Numbered from the stretch's first letter, positions 26,567 to 36,351 are shown. The stretch: DNA of 64,000 nt from JBBRCE01 sp038205115 (GCA_038205115.1 JBBRCE010000001.1:1-64000), one strand, 5' to 3'. Translations and numbers: made by a program. Notes: generated by a model not told the origin, from the sequence alone.

Positions 26567-26611
26567 AAAAAAAGGCTGCGCGAATCCCCATCACCAGGGT
26601 CTCGCGCAGCC
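26567..26611 (-). terminator. Terminator of the small-gene cluster below katE
   Basis: On the minus strand the stem GGCTGCGCGA and its complement, with an 18-nt loop, is followed by seven T. Confidence 0.85.
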
Positions 26612-26641
26612 GCCTGAATGCTGCGTAAGCGACGATCGGAA

Positions 26642-26980
26642 TCAAGCGCCGCCGGATTTTGCGTTTGCCGCAGCGGCCAGCACGTCTCGCACCGCAAGCT
26701 CACTGGCCTTCAAAATCACCTGATTTGCGAATGCCCCGGACATTGTCGGGTCGGACCGAATCATTGCATCAACGCGTTGATGCGTGAGTTGCGTGGCGCG
26801 AACATGCGCATAGTCGTGCAACTCCGTTTGGTGCTTCACGCCGCCGCTGATCTTTCGCCGCACACTTTCCCAGAGATCGGGCTGCACCTCGCCGGCTATG
26901 GTTTTCGCAACCTGCTTGACGCGACGCGCAGACCGCCAGCCGAAGAATACGTTGACCAGCGATTGTTTCCAGTTGCTCAT
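26642..26980 (-). CDS. Hypothetical protein (112 aa)
   Basis: A helical, basic protein (MSNWKQSLVNVFFGWRSARRV, IAGEVQPDLWESVRRKI, HQRVDAMIRSDPTMSGAFANQVI) ending in an Ala-rich tail. No membrane helix, and no family recognised. Last of four co-directional genes behind katE, with a strong terminator behind it. Confidence 0.6.
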   Translation of the reverse strand: MSNWKQSLVNVFFGWRSARRVKQVAKTIAGEVQPDLWESVRRKISGGVKHQTELHDYAHVRATQLTHQRVDAMIRSDPTMSGAFANQVILKASELAVRDVLAAAANAKSGGA

Positions 26981-27060
26981 GCGGCGTATCGGCTCACCAC
27001 GATCTCGGCCGACTGTTGGCGCTATGCGCCAACGTCGGCCTGACAAAAAGCGGCGACCGC

Positions 27061-27186
27061 TTATTGTCCCAGCATTTTGGCGACGATGAAGATCACAATG
27101 GCGCCAATAAAACCACCGCCGCCCAGCAGGTACACCAGTGAGTAACCCGCGGCGGCCAGCGGCATAGCGGTCATTAACAGTTCCAT
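27061..27186 (-). CDS. Small membrane protein (41 aa)
   Basis: The frame MELLMTAMPLAAAGYSLVYL, then GGGGFIGAIVIFIVAKMLG, forms two short hydrophobic segments around a Gly-rich turn. GGAGGA lies 7 nt before the ATG, an unusually good site for so small a gene. It lies 57 nt after the 80-residue gene on the same strand. Confidence 0.7.
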   Translation of the reverse strand: MELLMTAMPLAAAGYSLVYLLGGGGFIGAIVIFIVAKMLGQ

Positions 27187-27243
27187 GACACATCCTCCAG
27201 AAAAATTGCGCAAATAGTAATGAGATCGACCTTCGACAGAACT

Positions 27244-27486
27244 CTAATTTCCCAACGCGGCTTTGGGATCTTTGGCATTGAAATCTGCCCGCGTAGCCCG
27301 GCCCGTATCACGATCGTACAAGATGTACGATGTTGCATCGGCCCCTGCGTGGAATTCGTAACGCTCCGGCTTGGCGATTTCCGCCGACATGATCATCGCC
27401 GCGCCGAGAATCAGCGAGCTCACAAACAATGCCGCTGCAACCTTATGATGGCCATGAACCGAACGCTCGACCGTTGTCGTCTGCAT
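27244..27486 (-). CDS. Small membrane-anchored protein (80 aa)
   Basis: One helix (about residues 16-35, VAAALFVSSLILGAAMIMSA) is followed by a polar domain (ERYEFHAGADATSYILYDRD, then GRATRADFNAKDPKAALGN). It starts 38 nt after the katE stop, so probably in the same transcript. GGCGGAG lies upstream. Function unknown. Confidence 0.7.
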   Translation of the reverse strand: MQTTTVERSVHGHHKVAAALFVSSLILGAAMIMSAEIAKPERYEFHAGADATSYILYDRDTGRATRADFNAKDPKAALGN

Positions 27487-27524
27487 GTGTGACTCCGCCT
27501 AAAAATGGTTAAACAAACAATCCA

Positions 27525-29726
27525 TCACGAAAACATCGGCTCGCGTTCCCAAACGCGATGTTGGGCAATCAGCTTAATAAACGCGTCGCCCACTTTTTTG
27601 ACCTCACCATCACTGGCCAGCACCACGCCCAGCGCGGAAAACACTCCGCGCGCCTTGGCGTCAAAGCCGCTCAGCGCCTGCGAGACCCGCGTCTGTAGCA
27701 AGAAATCACTCGCCGCGCCGGTACCGGCAATTGCCTTGCAATGTTTGAACGCTTCTTCGACGAACTCGACGGCCCGCGGCGTGGCGCTCAAGATCGTGTT
27801 GCTGGCTTCACCGCCCGGAATGAAGACGGCGTCGAACAACACCGAAGCCACGGTTGGCAGCGCATAGTCTACTGCCAAACTCTTGCCGCTGGAACTAACC
27901 ACCGTGCCGCCGTGCGGAGCGATGATCTTCAACATTGCCCCCGCGGCGGTTGCCGCCTTTTGCATCCCTTGCATTGCGGCATCGTCAAATCCCTTGGCCA
28001 GCAGCGCGGCAATCTGTCGCGATTTGGCCGTGTTTTTGACGGTACCCTCCATACTCAACGCCGGCGAAATCACCGGCTGACCGCTGAACTTTGCCGACTG
28101 AAAATCGCGCGGATTGCCATCGGCCGGCACGCTCATATTCAGCGCGCCCTCGATCTTGCGCGGCACGTCAATGCCTAAACCGGCCGCAACCTGCTCGGCC
28201 AGATCACCGGAAACTTGCGACAGCAAATACACCATTCGCTCGCGAATCGCCGGCACGGTGACTTTGCCAAGTTCGAATCGCAAGGCATTGACAATATGCG
28301 TCTGCTCGGTCGCCGACTGACTGGCGAAGAACATGGCGGCCTGGCTGAAATGATCGAAGAAACTTTTGCTCCGGCCGCGAACTTTCGCGGCATCGATTCG
28401 CTCGTGGTAACTCACAAAACCACCCTCCGCGGCCGGCGCCTGAGCGGGATAGTTCTTGCCGATCGAGTTGGGCGAGTACGAAACATGCCCGCGATTGATC
28501 ATCTGCCGCATGTGGCCGTCGCGCTGATTATTATGCAACGGCGCGATCGGCCGGTTGATTGGAATCTCGTGAAAATTCGGTCCGCCAAGCCGGATCAATT
28601 GCGTATCGGTATACGAAAACAGGCGGCCTTGCATCAACGGGTCATTCGTAAAATCGATGCCCGGCACCACATGCCCCACATGAAACGCCACCTGCTCGGT
28701 TTCGGCAAAGAAATTGTCGGGGTTGCGATTCAGCGTCATCTTGCCAATGCGTTGCACGGGCACGAGTTCTTCGGGAATCAGCTTCGTCGGGTCGAGCAAA
28801 TCGAAATCGAATTTGTGCTCGTCCTTTTCGGGAACAATCTGCACGCCCAAGTCCCACTCGGGGAACGCGCCGCTCTCAATGGCGTCCCACAAGTCGCGGC
28901 GATGGAAGTCCGGATCGCAGCCGGAAATGCGTTGGGCTTCGTCCCACAGCACCGAATGCATGCCGAGCCGAGGCTTCCAATGAAACTTGACAAAGCTCGA
29001 TTTGCCGTCGGCATTCACCAGCCGAAACGTATGCACGCCAAATCCTTCCATCATCCGCAGGCTGCGCGGAATGGCCCGATCCGACATGACCCACATGACC
29101 ATGTGCATCGATTCGGGCATCAACGAAATGAAGTCCCAAAACGTGTCGTGCGCTGAAGCCGCCTGCGGAATCTCATTGTGCGGTTCGGGCTTCACCGCAT
29201 GAATCAAATCCGGAAACTTCAAAGCGTCCTGAATAAAAAACACGGGCATGTTATTGCCCACCAAATCGAAGTTTCCCTCGCTCGTATAAAATTTGACCGC
29301 GAATCCGCGTACGTCACGTGCCAGGTCCGAAGAACCGCGCGAACCCGCCACGGTCGAAAACCGCACGAAGACCGGCGTTTTGGTGCCCGGCTCTTGCAAA
29401 AATGCGGCGCGCGAAAAATGGGACAGCGACTCCTCCAGTTCGAACACGCCGTGCGCGCCGGAACCGCGAGCATGAACAACCCGCTCCGGAATCCGCTCGT
29501 GGTCAAAGTGCGTGATCTTTTCACGCAGAATGAAATCTTCCAGCAGTGAGGGGCCGCGATCGCCCGCTTTCAACGAGTTTTGGTCGTCATTGATCCGTAC
29601 GCCATGATTGGTCGTCAGAATTTGATCGGCGCCGTCCTCTGTCTCGCTGGCCAAATCGGCGATCTTGGCGCTGTCATGTTGCGACTGCCCGCGCGCTGGT
29701 CGCCGGGCTCGTGGGGTATCCGCCAT
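27525..29726 (-). CDS. katE: Catalase HPII-type, large-subunit with C-terminal GATase-like domain
   Basis: 733 residues, normal for the large-subunit monofunctional catalases. It breaks down hydrogen peroxide, using a d-type or b-type heme. The active-site His is in ERVVHARGSGAHGVFE; the Asn lies in the FDLVGNNMPVFF region. The heme-proximal Tyr motif follows near FSYTDTQLIRLGGPNF. The C-terminal 150-170 residues form the flavodoxin/class I GATase-like domain specific for HPII. Three small genes follow on the same strand, and a terminator closes the group at 26567. Confidence 0.96.
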   Translation of the reverse strand: MADTPRARRPARGQSQHDSAKIADLASETEDGADQILTTNHGVRINDDQNSLKAGDRGPSLLEDFILREKITHFDHERIPERVVHARGSGAHGVFELEESLSHFSRAAFLQEPGTKTPVFVRFSTVAGSRGSSDLARDVRGFAVKFYTSEGNFDLVGNNMPVFFIQDALKFPDLIHAVKPEPHNEIPQAASAHDTFWDFISLMPESMHMVMWVMSDRAIPRSLRMMEGFGVHTFRLVNADGKSSFVKFHWKPRLGMHSVLWDEAQRISGCDPDFHRRDLWDAIESGAFPEWDLGVQIVPEKDEHKFDFDLLDPTKLIPEELVPVQRIGKMTLNRNPDNFFAETEQVAFHVGHVVPGIDFTNDPLMQGRLFSYTDTQLIRLGGPNFHEIPINRPIAPLHNNQRDGHMRQMINRGHVSYSPNSIGKNYPAQAPAAEGGFVSYHERIDAAKVRGRSKSFFDHFSQAAMFFASQSATEQTHIVNALRFELGKVTVPAIRERMVYLLSQVSGDLAEQVAAGLGIDVPRKIEGALNMSVPADGNPRDFQSAKFSGQPVISPALSMEGTVKNTAKSRQIAALLAKGFDDAAMQGMQKAATAAGAMLKIIAPHGGTVVSSSGKSLAVDYALPTVASVLFDAVFIPGGEASNTILSATPRAVEFVEEAFKHCKAIAGTGAASDFLLQTRVSQALSGFDAKARGVFSALGVVLASDGEVKKVGDAFIKLIAQHRVWEREPMFS

Positions 29727-30156
29727 GTTGCTATCCTCATGTCCTACGCGTACGCGTGGCTGGTGTGTTCCCTATTCGCGGTTAGCATTCTGTGTGCCAA
29801 AGCAAAACAAATTATTGAGACGCATTCCGCGCTTTGGTCGCTGTGGCGAAAAGACTTGCCGTGTAGCGAGCGAACGAGGGGCGAAACGATTGCGATTCGC
29901 GGCATCTTCCGTGAAAATTGGCGACTCGCCGTGGGCCGCTGACGTCGCCTACCTCGCTGCGTACTGTGGGCAGACGCAGTGCTCCGCCAGCCGCCGGAAA
30001 TCGCTCGGCTGGCTGCAAATCGCTCAGCCGCGCCGGGGCGACGATTCTTTGCCAATCACCAGACAACGCACCGCAGCCAAGCGGATCATTGAGCAGCAGT
30101 CCATGCGCTCCGATGCACCTTCCTCAATCACATTCTGCCGCCCGGTGCTTCTGAAC

Positions 30157-30209
30157 CATCTGCGTCCTATCTGCGTCCCATCTGCGTTCATTTGTGTTCA
30201 TCTGCGTTA
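30157..30209. repeat. Degenerate CATCTGCGT tandem repeats
   Basis: Five copies of a short word near CATCTGCGTTC run at 30157-30209, and a reversed copy (GAACGCAGATGG) lies at about 30295-30306. Such words are frequent in intergenic DNA of planctomycetes and other phyla. The surrounding 29727-30359 holds no convincing gene. Confidence 0.5.
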
Positions 30210-30359
30210 ACTTGGCTGCCTACTTAAACCAATCGCTGCAGCACCAACGAACTAGACTCCATCTTTGCCGGTAGAACGTCAAGAGGACACGGATGAACGC
30301 AGATGGCAACGCATGATGCCGGGCCGTTTTTGCGCCGTTGACTTTTCGGCGGGAATACA

Positions 30360-31051
30360 GTATACTAATGTCCACATATCTCGCGGGCGGAGGGTCCGCC
30401 CAACGCGGGACAACGGATTTGAGGCCAACCCAGGGCTCTGACAACTCAGCGTGCAAGGGCAGGCGTGACACTCCAGCGAGCGAGCGAACATTTTGCCTCG
30501 ATTGCTCGCCGGGCAAACAGCCGGCACTTGCATGAGACTGGTGGCAGGAGATGTCGCGTGGATGGTTTGCTAGACAAAAGTAGATTCACCGGTGCGCTGG
30601 TGAGTCGAAATCGAACTGACACGCGGCCGCAGTAAATAGCCGAATCCCCGTTGAAGCTCTTTGACAACTGAACCGGCGGTCGCCTGCGCCTCTGCAAGCC
30701 TAGCGACCGCTCACACACTCCGATTTGCGAAAGTGCGATTCGGCGGGCAGCGCTTTGCGCTTGCGCGCCGGGGGCAGGGAGTTCGCAGCTTGCCCAATTC
30801 GTAGCCGACGCAGCCTGCGTCGGTGGATTCACCGGATCTCGCTGAATAGCGCGTTTAACTGTGGGCGGTGAACGGCAAGCCAGCCGCGATTGAGTCTCAA
30901 CTCAGCCGACGCTGGCAGCGTCGCCAACGACTGAGTCTCACGGCACGACCAACGCAAAAGCGAAATCGCAAATTGGAGTGACGAGCCTGCGGTCCGCGCC
31001 GCGGTGATCGAAAAACGGCTACCAGCAACCGCTCTGTCCTCACTGTCCACC
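30360..31051 (+). repeat. Modular non-coding element, copy A
   Basis: Three blocks are shared with an inverted copy at 57057-57705. Block 1 is 30360-30464 (matches 57602-57705). Block 2 is 30521-30770, exactly 250 bp in both copies and near-identical (matches 57171-57420). Block 3 is about 30975-31051 (matches 57057-57135). The sequences between the blocks differ between the copies in content and length. No coding frame is shared. Block 2 contains a hairpin-like GGTCGCC and GGCGACC pair and CTCTTTGACAACTGAA. Function unknown; see findings. Confidence 0.85.
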
Positions 31052-31163
31052 GACGTTTTTGCACGCATCGCCTAGCGTAAGCCGATTCAAAATCCGTCTT
31101 TACGTTGGCGAGCCGATCAAGCGGGCCGCGATTTTATTTTTTTCGCGCCACCGACTCGAACTG

Positions 31164-31826
31164 CTAGCGATAAAAATCGCCGTCGGTGGCCACATCGGCG
31201 GTGGAATCGTGGTCGTAGAAGTGCCGGCCAATTTGGTCGGCCAGCTTGATTACGAACTGACGTTGGAACTCTTCCTGCGGCTTGTCGACTGCCGGCATCG
31301 GAGTGCCGGGCGGATACAGTGTTTCTGGCATCGGCTTATCGAACACCTTTTTGCCGCCGTCCTTAATGTCGTAAACCGTCACGCGGACCGTGGCCTTCCC
31401 GCGATACAGCGTGGCACCTTCGTAGAGGCTGAATCGTTTGAGATCCAAGGCCACAATCATGTCCACGTTGAGCGCTTTGCCGATCTGCACGAAGTCTTCG
31501 GTGTTATTTTCGTCAGAAAACTTGGCGACTTGCATCTGATCCAGCACGGTGATTTTTTTGACGCGGGTCTTCAGGAGTTCGCCGACGAATTCGGCCAGCT
31601 CGCGCGGCACCTGGTTGCTTTGATATTTGAGCGAGGGCTCGGTGTGGCAAACCACGGCCACGCGTTTGTGTTCCAAGCCGGCGTATTCGGCTTTGACGTC
31701 GCGGTTATCGACCACGTACATCATGCTGGCGAACAAGCCGCAGCCGGTGCACACCAGACAGACCTGCCCGATCAAGACGATCAGCGCGGCAATTTTGTAG
31801 CTACGATGCGCGGTTAAACGATCCAT
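31164..31826 (-). CDS. Lipoprotein of unknown function (220 aa)
   Basis: A lipoprotein signal with a lipobox LVCTGC covers about residues 12-30. The mature part has a compact alpha/beta look: DVKAEYAGLEHKRVAVVCHT, LAEFVGELLKTRVKKITVLD, NVDMIVALDLKRFSLYEG, then KATVRVTVYDI. This resembles the alpha/beta fold of outer-membrane polysaccharide or CsgG/LpoB-like proteins. ATG at 31826 is chosen; an upstream reading adds charged residues. Tandem with DUF2752 and YmdB on the same strand. Confidence 0.7.
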   Translation of the reverse strand: MDRLTAHRSYKIAALIVLIGQVCLVCTGCGLFASMMYVVDNRDVKAEYAGLEHKRVAVVCHTEPSLKYQSNQVPRELAEFVGELLKTRVKKITVLDQMQVAKFSDENNTEDFVQIGKALNVDMIVALDLKRFSLYEGATLYRGKATVRVTVYDIKDGGKKVFDKPMPETLYPPGTPMPAVDKPQEEFQRQFVIKLADQIGRHFYDHDSTADVATDGDFYR

Positions 31827-31865
31827 CGTTCGATCCTTGTGTGGATGGCATCTTGCCAAAACAAC

Positions 31866-32351
31866 TTAGCGAAATATCAAGCGGGCCGTCCAATCGGACA
31901 GCATCACAATCATCAGTACAACCACGAGCGCCGCCAACACGCCCTGGCTCGGCACGCGCCACAACCAACGCCCCATAGCGGCCGAAATCAACAGCCACGG
32001 CCCCGCCAAAGCTCCGGCCACGGCCAACAGTGTGCCCGCCACGTTCGCTCGGAGTGCGCTGGGCAAACGCCCCCGCACCACGTTCGACCAGGCGGTGGTC
32101 ATGCCGCAAGCCGGACAGCGGATATTGAACAACATCATGAAAGTACAAGGCGGCAAGCCCAGTTGTTGGTGCGTGCCCTGGCCGCGCGCGTCAGGTTCGA
32201 GCCGCAAGGCAATGAAGCACACCGCCAATAAGCTTGCACCCAGCACGGCCGCGACCAGCCGTAATCGAAAGGAAATTGCCGTCGCGTCGCACTGTGGATT
32301 TGGAATCACGTTCGAAATGGAGCGGGATGTTAACGGGAGCCAGCCAGCCAT
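31866..32351 (-). CDS. DUF2752 family membrane protein
   Basis: About 161 residues from the best ATG. The family motif CPACGMTTAW follows FNIR, in a small membrane protein with two or three helices (LVAAVLGASLLAVCFIAL, LAVAGALAGPWLLISAA, GVLAALVVVLMIVML). DUF2752 proteins are of unknown function. The start is uncertain: ATGs at 32387 and 32399, and TTG at 32477, extend the frame. Confidence 0.7.
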   Translation of the reverse strand: MAGWLPLTSRSISNVIPNPQCDATAISFRLRLVAAVLGASLLAVCFIALRLEPDARGQGTHQQLGLPPCTFMMLFNIRCPACGMTTAWSNVVRGRLPSALRANVAGTLLAVAGALAGPWLLISAAMGRWLWRVPSQGVLAALVVVLMIVMLSDWTARLIFR

Positions 32352-32486
32352 GCAAGACAACTTTGCAAAAAAACCACAATCCAGCATCGTCAAGCCCATG
32401 CAGGCAACGTCATGATGCAAACGAATCGACCAACCCTCTGGCGACCAACGCCTGCCAGCAGCAGCGGTGACCGACAACCGGGCAGC

Positions 32487-33302
32487 TCACTTGGCCACCA
32501 ATTTTTCCAACTCCACCGCGTCAAGCTCGTCAACCATCACCCGGCGAATGCCCGTGGCGCGACCGGTTTGGGGATCGACGTCCACGATGGTGCCGGACAG
32601 ACGGGCGTCGTTTTCGGCCACGTCAAAATGTGTGGGATTAAACGTCAGCGTGGTGGCCAACACGCGATCGATCCGCCGCCCGAGAATGCTCTCGTAAGGA
32701 CCGGTCATGCCGACATCGCACTGAAACGCCGTGCCGCCGCGAAAAATCTGTTCGTCGGCCGTGGCCACGTGCGTGTGCGTACCCAGCACGGCGGAAACGC
32801 GCCCGTCCAAATAGCGCCCGAGCAATTGTTTGTCGCTGGTGGCCTCGGCATGAAAATCCACCACAATCACTTTCACGTCTTTGGGAAGTTCCGCCAGCAC
32901 GCGATCAGCCGCCTTGAACGGACAATCCACCGGCCGCATGAACACGCGACCGAGCAAACTGATTACGGCCACTTGCACTCCGCCGCGCGTCTTGACCACC
33001 ATCGCATCCAAGCCGGGCGCTTCGGGCGGAAAATTGGCCGGTTTGACGATGTTGGTTTTTTTCTCCAGTATTTCGTTCACTTCGGCGCGGCGGTAGATGT
33101 GATCGCCCAGCGTGATGGCATCCACGCCCGCAGCCATCAGCTCGCGATAGATCGACGGCGTCAATCCGGAACCGGCGGCCGAATTTTCGGCATTGGCAAT
33201 CACCAGGTCGAGTTGTTCGCGGACGACCAATCCCCGCAGCGCGCGGGCGATGATGGTTCGCCCCGGCTTTCCGACCACGTCGCCAATCAACAGAATTCGC
33301 AC
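32487..33302 (-). CDS. ymdB: YmdB-type metallophosphoesterase (TIGR00282 family)
   Basis: 271 residues from a GTG start, 267-280 being usual. It opens RILLIGDVVGKPGRTIIARAL; the metal site continues with VIANAENSAAG and TLGDHIYRR. The usual Asn of G-N-H is D here. VVDFHAEATSDKQ and VLGTHTHVATAD with two more metal His follow, and the C-terminus is the family cap. YmdB hydrolyses cyclic 2',3' and cyclic di-nucleotide-type phosphodiesters in vitro; its cellular role differs by species. GTG 33302 is preferred over TTG at 33314. Confidence 0.9.
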   Translation of the reverse strand: MRILLIGDVVGKPGRTIIARALRGLVVREQLDLVIANAENSAAGSGLTPSIYRELMAAGVDAITLGDHIYRRAEVNEILEKKTNIVKPANFPPEAPGLDAMVVKTRGGVQVAVISLLGRVFMRPVDCPFKAADRVLAELPKDVKVIVVDFHAEATSDKQLLGRYLDGRVSAVLGTHTHVATADEQIFRGGTAFQCDVGMTGPYESILGRRIDRVLATTLTFNPTHFDVAENDARLSGTIVDVDPQTGRATGIRRVMVDELDAVELEKLVAK

Positions 33303-33431
33303 GTCAACCTGCAATCGCTGCGGCCCAATCGATCAAGGAACTTGCCCCGTCATTGTACTCAAACGCGTGGCTGGCGACAGCTTGAGCGCCAAGATCCGCG
33401 GGCGACAAACTTCGTCTGCGAGCCCGGGGGT

Positions 33432-35255
33432 TCAGAGCGCTTCGTAGCGATCGATCATTTCGGCCACAATTTGCAAACTGCCCCGCCAGAATTCCGGCTG
33501 GGTGATATCCAGGCCGAACCGTGCGGCCAGCGGCGCGGCGTAATCTTGGCCCGTGGCGCGGAGCAACTCGCCGTACCGCGGCACGAATGCGGCGCCTTCG
33601 CGGCGAAAGATGGCAAACAGTCCCAGGCTGAACAAATGCCCAAACGCGTAGGGGAAGTTGTAGAAATTATGATCGTGGGCGTAGTAATGCGGCTTCCAGA
33701 GCCACATGTAAGGATGATACGTCGAGGCGTCGATCCCGTCGCCGTAGGTTTCGGCTTGCGCCTCGGTCATCAGTTGGCAAAGCTGGTCGGCGCTGAGTTC
33801 GCTTTCGGCCCGCGCGGCCATCACGCGCGACTCGAACAAAAATCGCGAGCTGATATCCAGGCAAACCTGCGTGGCGTTGGCCAATTGCGCTTCAAGAATC
33901 ATCAGACGCTGGTCGGCGGTCGCCGATTGCAGCGCGGCGTCGGCGACCAGGGTTTCGCAAAAGATGCTGGCCGTTTCCGCCAGCGTGGCCGGCGCACCGC
34001 GACGCAATGGTTCGAGCCCGGTCTGACAATGATTGTGGAAGCCGTGCCCCAGTTCGTGAGCCAGCGTGCTGAGTTGTTCGAAGCTGCCATCGAAGTTCGC
34101 CAGAATCAAACTCTCGTTCAGCGACATCACCGGCATGCAATACGCGCCGCCACGTTTGCCGTCGCGCGGGGCCGCGTCAATCCAACGCTCGTCAAAGGCT
34201 TGGGCCGCGTAATCGCCCATCTCGGTGCTAAAACGATGGAACTTTTCGACAATGAAATCCCGCGCTTCGCTCCAACTGAAATGGGCGTCGGCTTTGCCAA
34301 GCGAAGCAAACAGATCGTACCAGGCCAGTTTTTGGCCCTGGGGATAACCGAGCTTGACCGCCTTGGCGCGGAGATATTTGCGAAAGCTCGGAAAGGACTC
34401 GCGAATGGCCGACAGCATGGCGTCGAGCGTGGGACGGCTAATCTTGTTGTTGTCCAACGAAGCGTCGAGGACCGACGCGCGCCCGCGCCGTCGCGCCAAA
34501 GTGATGGCCGTGCCTTTGACGCCGTTCAAGCAGGCAGCCACGGTGGTGCGAATCGACTGCCAGCCTTTGATTTCTGCTTCGTAGCCACGCCGACGAAGAT
34601 CGGCATCCGGGTCGTAACAAAAGTTATGCACCACGGTGATCGGCAGCAATTCGGTTTTTCCGTTGCGGGCGAACGGAACTTTGAGCTGGCTGGTTACCGT
34701 GCCTTGCAGCTTGCCCCAAGCGGTGCCGGCATCCAAACACAAATCGGCGGCCAGATTTTCCAGCTCTTCGGACATCAAAAAATGGCTTTGCCGGGCCGCA
34801 TCGCGAAAGTAAAACTCGTGAGCCTGCAACTCCGCGCGACCACACAAGGCATCGAGTTGCGGCTGCGACAAACTGCCCAACCAACCTTGCACGCGGATCG
34901 AGAGTTTGGATCGCTCGCTGCCGAGAACTTCCAAGCGCGACGTTTCTCGCGCGGCGGCCGGATCGTAACTGTTGGTTGTCAGCAGCGCGTGCGTAAACGC
35001 GCCCAGTTTGTCTTCCAGCAGCGCGGCCGCATTCAGTTGGCCAATGATCTTGCCGGCGGTTTCGGCCAGAGTTGCCGCGTCGGCAGTCGGCGGTGCGGCG
35101 AGCCGGCGGACCGCGTTATCATCGAGCAACCGCTGCAGTTGCTCGATGGCGCGGCTCAATGCACGAAAGTCGGCCGCGTATTCCGGACTGTCGAATCCGG
35201 CGTACAGTCCGCTCAAATCCCAACAGGGCAGTTCTGTGGTGACCGTGGTCGACAT
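33432..35255 (-). CDS. pepF: M3 family oligoendopeptidase
   Basis: 607 residues of an M3B zinc peptidase. The zinc motif HELGHGFHNH (His, Glu, His) lies near 380, and the third ligand Glu follows in ETASIFCETL. The N-terminal helical lobe starts LPCWDLSGLYAGFDSPEY, as in PepF proteins. It is cytosolic and cleaves short peptides. GAGGGAAA lies before the ATG. It is not part of a recognisable operon. Confidence 0.92.
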   Translation of the reverse strand: MSTTVTTELPCWDLSGLYAGFDSPEYAADFRALSRAIEQLQRLLDDNAVRRLAAPPTADAATLAETAGKIIGQLNAAALLEDKLGAFTHALLTTNSYDPAAARETSRLEVLGSERSKLSIRVQGWLGSLSQPQLDALCGRAELQAHEFYFRDAARQSHFLMSEELENLAADLCLDAGTAWGKLQGTVTSQLKVPFARNGKTELLPITVVHNFCYDPDADLRRRGYEAEIKGWQSIRTTVAACLNGVKGTAITLARRRGRASVLDASLDNNKISRPTLDAMLSAIRESFPSFRKYLRAKAVKLGYPQGQKLAWYDLFASLGKADAHFSWSEARDFIVEKFHRFSTEMGDYAAQAFDERWIDAAPRDGKRGGAYCMPVMSLNESLILANFDGSFEQLSTLAHELGHGFHNHCQTGLEPLRRGAPATLAETASIFCETLVADAALQSATADQRLMILEAQLANATQVCLDISSRFLFESRVMAARAESELSADQLCQLMTEAQAETYGDGIDASTYHPYMWLWKPHYYAHDHNFYNFPYAFGHLFSLGLFAIFRREGAAFVPRYGELLRATGQDYAAPLAARFGLDITQPEFWRGSLQIVAEMIDRYEAL

Positions 35256-35327
35256 TTCGAATTTCCCTCTGTGATTCGCTGGTCTGAGTGTTTTTGTTGC
35301 CCGTTGCCGACGACCGGCGGGCGGACA

Positions 35328-36179
35328 TTATTTGTCGTTGCGCGGCTTGCTGTTTTTGTCGTCCGTATTTGGTGGTTGGCTGGCTTGCCCCTTGGCCGCT
35401 TTGGCCGGCAGCGTTTGCACGCTGAGGTTACGGACGGCCGCGCCGGTATTCCAGGTGGTCAGACCGAGCGGACGCATCGACTCCATCGAACTGTAGATGT
35501 CGAATTTGTGCTCGTCGGTATCGAGATCGATGATTTGTTCTTGATCGATGAACAGCGAGATGTTTTCTGGTGTGACGCGCAGCCGGATTTTATACCACCG
35601 ATCGTTTTCGAAGGTCATGCCGTGCGTGGCGGTATTTTCCGAAGCGTTCATGCCATCGATATTCGAAAATCCGACGACCGAACCGCCCCAGCCACCAACG
35701 ATCAGCGTCAGCGGCGAGTCGCCCACCGGAAACGTCAGCCCGCAGAAAAAGTCGTCGCCTTTGGTGCGTTTGGCCTCCAGCGCGATTTCGTAATTCGTCT
35801 TGGGAAACTTGCCACCGTAGACAATGCCCGAATAGGGATCTCCGTGACCAAGGTGAATCTCGCCATCGGCGGCCGTGATTTTGCCGTGATCCTTGAAGCT
35901 GAGTTCGTCGACAATCTTCCAATCGCCGAGTGTCTTGCCGTCGAACAGCGCGCGCGTGTTTTTTGCGTCACGCTTTTCGTCAGCTTGTTGAGCGGCTTTT
36001 TTCGCGGTGGTGTCGGCCGCGGACGCATTGACTTTCACTTCGGGCTTGGCAGGCGGCGTTTGCTTTTCCGGCGAGGGCGTAACTGCCGGCTTGGCGGCCG
36101 GCTTTGGCGATGCAGGATCGGCCGCCAATGATAACGTGGCAACCAGCAATGCCGGCAACAGCAACAGGCGAGTTTTCAT
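35328..36179 (-). CDS. Exported DUF1080 protein (3-keto-disaccharide hydrolase-like)
   Basis: 283 residues. A signal peptide (1-19, LLLLPALLVATLSLA) is followed by a low-complexity Pro/Lys-rich linker to about 75. The jelly-roll DUF1080 domain then runs to about 260 (LFDGKTLGDWKI, KITAADGEIHLG, YSGIVYGGKFPKTNYEIALEAKR). The typical hallmark, FDGKTLxxW plus an exposed GxxxxGGxFxNFxL, is recognisable. DUF1080 proteins act on 3-keto sugars or bind polysaccharides in planctomycetes. Confidence 0.85.
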   Translation of the reverse strand: MKTRLLLLPALLVATLSLAADPASPKPAAKPAVTPSPEKQTPPAKPEVKVNASAADTTAKKAAQQADEKRDAKNTRALFDGKTLGDWKIVDELSFKDHGKITAADGEIHLGHGDPYSGIVYGGKFPKTNYEIALEAKRTKGDDFFCGLTFPVGDSPLTLIVGGWGGSVVGFSNIDGMNASENTATHGMTFENDRWYKIRLRVTPENISLFIDQEQIIDLDTDEHKFDIYSSMESMRPLGLTTWNTGAAVRNLSVQTLPAKAAKGQASQPPNTDDKNSKPRNDK

Positions 36180-36351
36180 GGTGAACTCGAAGAGCGTGGA
36201 TCAACGTTGGAACAGCGGTCGCCGTGATTATAGCGCTTTCGCTGGTTGGCAGCGACAGGCCAGCGCGGTAATTTGCAACGATTCGTTCCGCGCCGACTGC
36301 TGGTCGTCTCGGAATGGCTTTCAATTTCGTTTTGACGCCAGGTCAATCATC

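Noticed and set aside
30446..30832. 128-codon frame in copy A of the non-coding element
   Set aside because: The frame is not kept in copy B and has no domain pattern.
30360..31051. CRISPR array or leader
   Set aside because: A leader-like word is seen, but there are no direct repeats with regular spacers in or around the element.
32412..36131. 1239-codon frame on the plus strand
   Set aside because: It is the antisense shadow of ymdB, the M3 peptidase and DUF1080 genes, all of which have clear families.
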